Source: Gossypium raimondii (Eukaryota; Streptophyta; Magnoliopsida; Malvales; Malvaceae). Taken from it: a DNA stretch of 64,000 nucleotides. The stretch is from the NCBI RefSeq assembly GCF_025698545.1, contig NC_068569.1, positions 15,004,001 through 15,068,000 on the forward strand, given 5' to 3'. Each line of letters begins with the position of its first letter. Within the stretch, counting starts at the first letter, position 1. This document shows positions 61,796-64,000 of the stretch, one piece after another. The notes under the pieces were generated by a model, which saw only the letters and a list, made by a program, of their open reading frames with translations, searched no databases and had not been told where the DNA came from. A program made the translations under genes and the position numbers.

Positions 61796-62756
61796 ACACC
61801 ATTTTAAATAAATAAATAATTAAAAATATTAAAAATAATTTAACCAATTTTTTCTCCGATTCAAACGGTAAGTGTCGATTCTACAATTAACCGACCTAAT
61901 AATTTACTTTAAACCAATACCTCAATTGGTTCCAACCGATTCATCCAATTTAACTAGATTTTACTTTAAAAAAAAAAGTTTGAAGATAAGAATCTCCTTA
62001 AAGTTAGGTTCGAGTTTCCAATGGTTCTACCTGATATTCAATTAAGGGACTAGAAGTTAAGGATTTTGACTCAATATTAGTCTAACAGTTATGTATATTA
62101 GCTGATTCGCTAGAAAATTGGGCCAATCAAGCAATCCGGAGGCTGCAGAGCTATTGTCCAAAGTGCCATTTCCAAACTAATCAGGATTAGGAGTTTTTAT
62201 TTCCTACAATTACAAACTAGACAATTTTGTTAGTTAAACGGTTAGTCGAAATTAATTAAATCTTGATTCAGTTTTATTAGGTTAGAACGGAATTATACAC
62301 TTCATCGAAAAACAACAAAATAGTACACCTAACCAATAACCCAATAACCGGACCACAATTATCCAACTCAGGGTCACGAACACGGCGGGTAAAAACTAAA
62401 AATAAGAACAGAAATTCCTAAATACAAGCTCAATTGAAAAACAAATTGGTAAAATGGCGCCTCACCACGCTCGATTGGCTCACTCTTTTACCCTTTCAAT
62501 TGCTTCGTATGGGCGGTTAGTTGTTAACTCTGGTTCTCAATTGTCCTTCTCATGACAGAACAGACAAACAGACAATCCTTCAAAAATATCATGCCACTCT
62601 ATTAATTGTTATTATTATTCGCATTTTCCTTCTTTAACATCTTCCCCTCAATAAATACTCCTTTCATTTCCTTCTCTCCACTCCAAACAACATTTAAGAA
62701 AACCCTTAAACCTCTTTGCCTTTTTTATTTTTCGTTTCATTTTCGACGAAATAACA
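61796..62756 (+). promoter_or_regulatory. Upstream region and 5' leader of the beta-tubulin gene
   Basis: No gene was seen. A weak TATA-like AATAAATAC at about 62650-62658 lies some 100 bp before the ATG, within a pyrimidine-rich leader (CCTTCTCTCCACTCC). Confidence 0.4.
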
Positions 62757-63156
62757 ATGAGGGAAATCCTTCACGTGCAAGGAGGCCAATGCGGGAACCA
62801 AATCGGATCCAAGTTTTGGGAAGTGATCTGCGACGAGCACGGTGTTGATCCTACCGGAAAGTACAATGGAGATGGATCATCCGATATCCAACTGGAGCGG
62901 ATCGATGTGTATTACAACGAGGCTTCCGGTGGAAGGTACGTCCCTCGTGCGGTTCTCATGGATCTTGAACCCGGTACCATGGATAGTATCAGATCCGGTC
63001 CCATTGGCCAGATCTTTAGACCTGATAATTTCGTGTTTGGACAATCCGGTGCCGGAAACAACTGGGCCAAAGGTCATTACACTGAAGGAGCTGAGTTGAT
63101 TGATGCTGTTCTTGATGTTGTTCGTAAAGAGGCCGAGAATTGTGATTGCCTGCAAG
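62757..63156 (+). CDS. TUB: Beta-tubulin, first exon (gene continues past the window)
   Basis: Subunit of the alpha/beta-tubulin dimer of microtubules; binds exchangeable GTP. Exon 1 encodes residues 1-133 plus one base: [24 protein letters not shown]..., [46 protein letters not shown], ending ENCDCLQ, then a GTATAT donor. The N-terminal MREI tetrapeptide is the element known to mediate tubulin mRNA autoregulation in animals. The first-intron position after CDCLQ/G is where plant beta-tubulin genes have it (family knowledge). The rest of the protein, including the second GTP-binding loop, lies beyond position 64000. Confidence 0.97.
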
Positions 63157-64000
63157 GTATATGTTGTTTTCTCTACTTATGTTCCCTCGTAATCTAAATC
63201 TGCGTTGGTTTTCGTGAAATTGATTCTATCTGTTCTTTCTTAATGCGGTATTTTTCTTTGATCCATTCCAACATAATTACTCCGCTCTATTTTTTTTCAC
63301 CTCGAAGTTTGAAACTCCAATCCATTTGAGTTACCATGTCAATTTCATGATAACGATATAAAACCTTTTCTGCTGTTCATCTTTTCATTTTCTTTCCGGG
63401 GATGGAAATACCAAGGTGAAATAATCTCATTTTTCCTATCCAATAAACTGCAATAAAGACGAGAAAGATCTTGAATGTTAAGATTAATAATTCACTGTGA
63501 ACTGGCATGGAAGGTCTGCCAATTTGCTCAATTATTAAGCTTCGTTTTATCTGGTATGGAGGCAGTGAGCATGTGGTTTTATAGACATGTGATAGAAGAT
63601 TATCTATATTTTCTATATGATATTTTTCATTTTATCTTCCTTATACCGACAATCTTTTTCTGTATTCTATTTTTCTTTCCAAAAATTAACAAAAAGTTAG
63701 ATCTTACACCACTTGATAAGCTTTTCGATGAATAAGGTGGAGCCTTGGGGGCCCTCACCAGCTCATCAGCATATATATGAATCCTTGCATTATTAACGAT
63801 GATTTTATCAATATTTTAATACATGAACCTATAGGAAAAGTAAAAGATTTTTAAAGGAGCATGGAAAATGATAACTAACATGCTGTAACTATCTAAAAAT
63901 TCTAATTACAGTATCTATCTAAAAATTATGACAATCACACAGTAAGCTGTAACATTGGCTCGAGTACCATATACTATCCAAAAATTGAGGACTAGTAGGT
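63157..64000 (+). other. Beta-tubulin intron 1 (5' part)
   Basis: No sequence resembling the expected next exon (starting GFQVCHSLGG) was found up to the window end, so the intron is at least 844 bp. Open frames in it, such as 63475-63735, look like intron noise. Confidence 0.75.

Noticed and set aside
63475-63735. Open frame in the beta-tubulin intron as a second gene or exon
   Set aside because: It does not match the expected beta-tubulin continuation and is T-rich like the surrounding intron.

Overview
This is a plant nuclear chromosome segment. Genes have many introns with GT-AG borders, spacers are very AT-rich, and transposons are abundant. The LTR sequences carrying 'cacgcccgtgt'-type motifs and the CACTA ends with 'GCGGCGTTTTT/AAACGCCGC' subterminal repeats are the kind I associate with cotton (Gossypium, Malvaceae). 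That species assignment is an inference from repeat style, not a search result.

Layout. (1) 538-6343, minus: a complete 19-exon DEAD-box RNA helicase of the RH28/DRS1 type. (2) 7.26-11.03 kb: long inverted-repeat (MULE-like) element, followed by a LINE relic (11.2-12.52 kb) joined directly to a broken, intron-bearing endoplasmin (GRP94/HSP90.7) pseudogene (12.52-14.34 kb). (3) 16527-18090, minus: a thaumatin-like protein gene whose last exon encodes a GPI-anchor-type tail. (4) 18.4-25.9 kb: AT-rich gene-free DNA. (5) 25920-37212: an 11.3-kb CACTA (En/Spm) transposon with a TTA target duplication. Nested in it is a gutted Ty3/gypsy element, which itself holds a 2.6-kb solo LTR of another retroelement. 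The CACTA also carries a relic of its own transposase and two exons copied from a TGA-class bZIP gene. (6) 39828-42255, minus: a second GPI-type thaumatin-like gene with the same three-exon plan, whose last intron is occupied by a ~690-bp hairpin. (7) 46364-48634, minus: leaf-type plastid ferredoxin-NADP+ reductase, divergent from (8) 49752-51932, plus: an SKU5-similar multicopper-oxidase-like protein. (9) 53807-57631, minus: a PSK SIMULATOR (PSI)-type DUF3475/DUF668 protein. (10) 59.3-61.8 kb: a MULE-type element with a nested GC-rich hAT element, and a second hAT MITE with a perfect 8-bp target duplication. (11) 62757 to the window end, plus: the first exon of a beta-tubulin gene.

The genes do not form a pathway or cluster; they are ordinary housekeeping, photosynthesis, cell-wall and growth genes. 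The two thaumatin-like genes are likely dispersed tandem paralogues split by transposon insertion. I see no novel multi-gene system. The most informative observations are remote terminal exons that simple ORF reading misses, a GC-AG intron, a bZIP fragment captured by a CACTA element, and clearly readable target-site duplications that give an insertion order.
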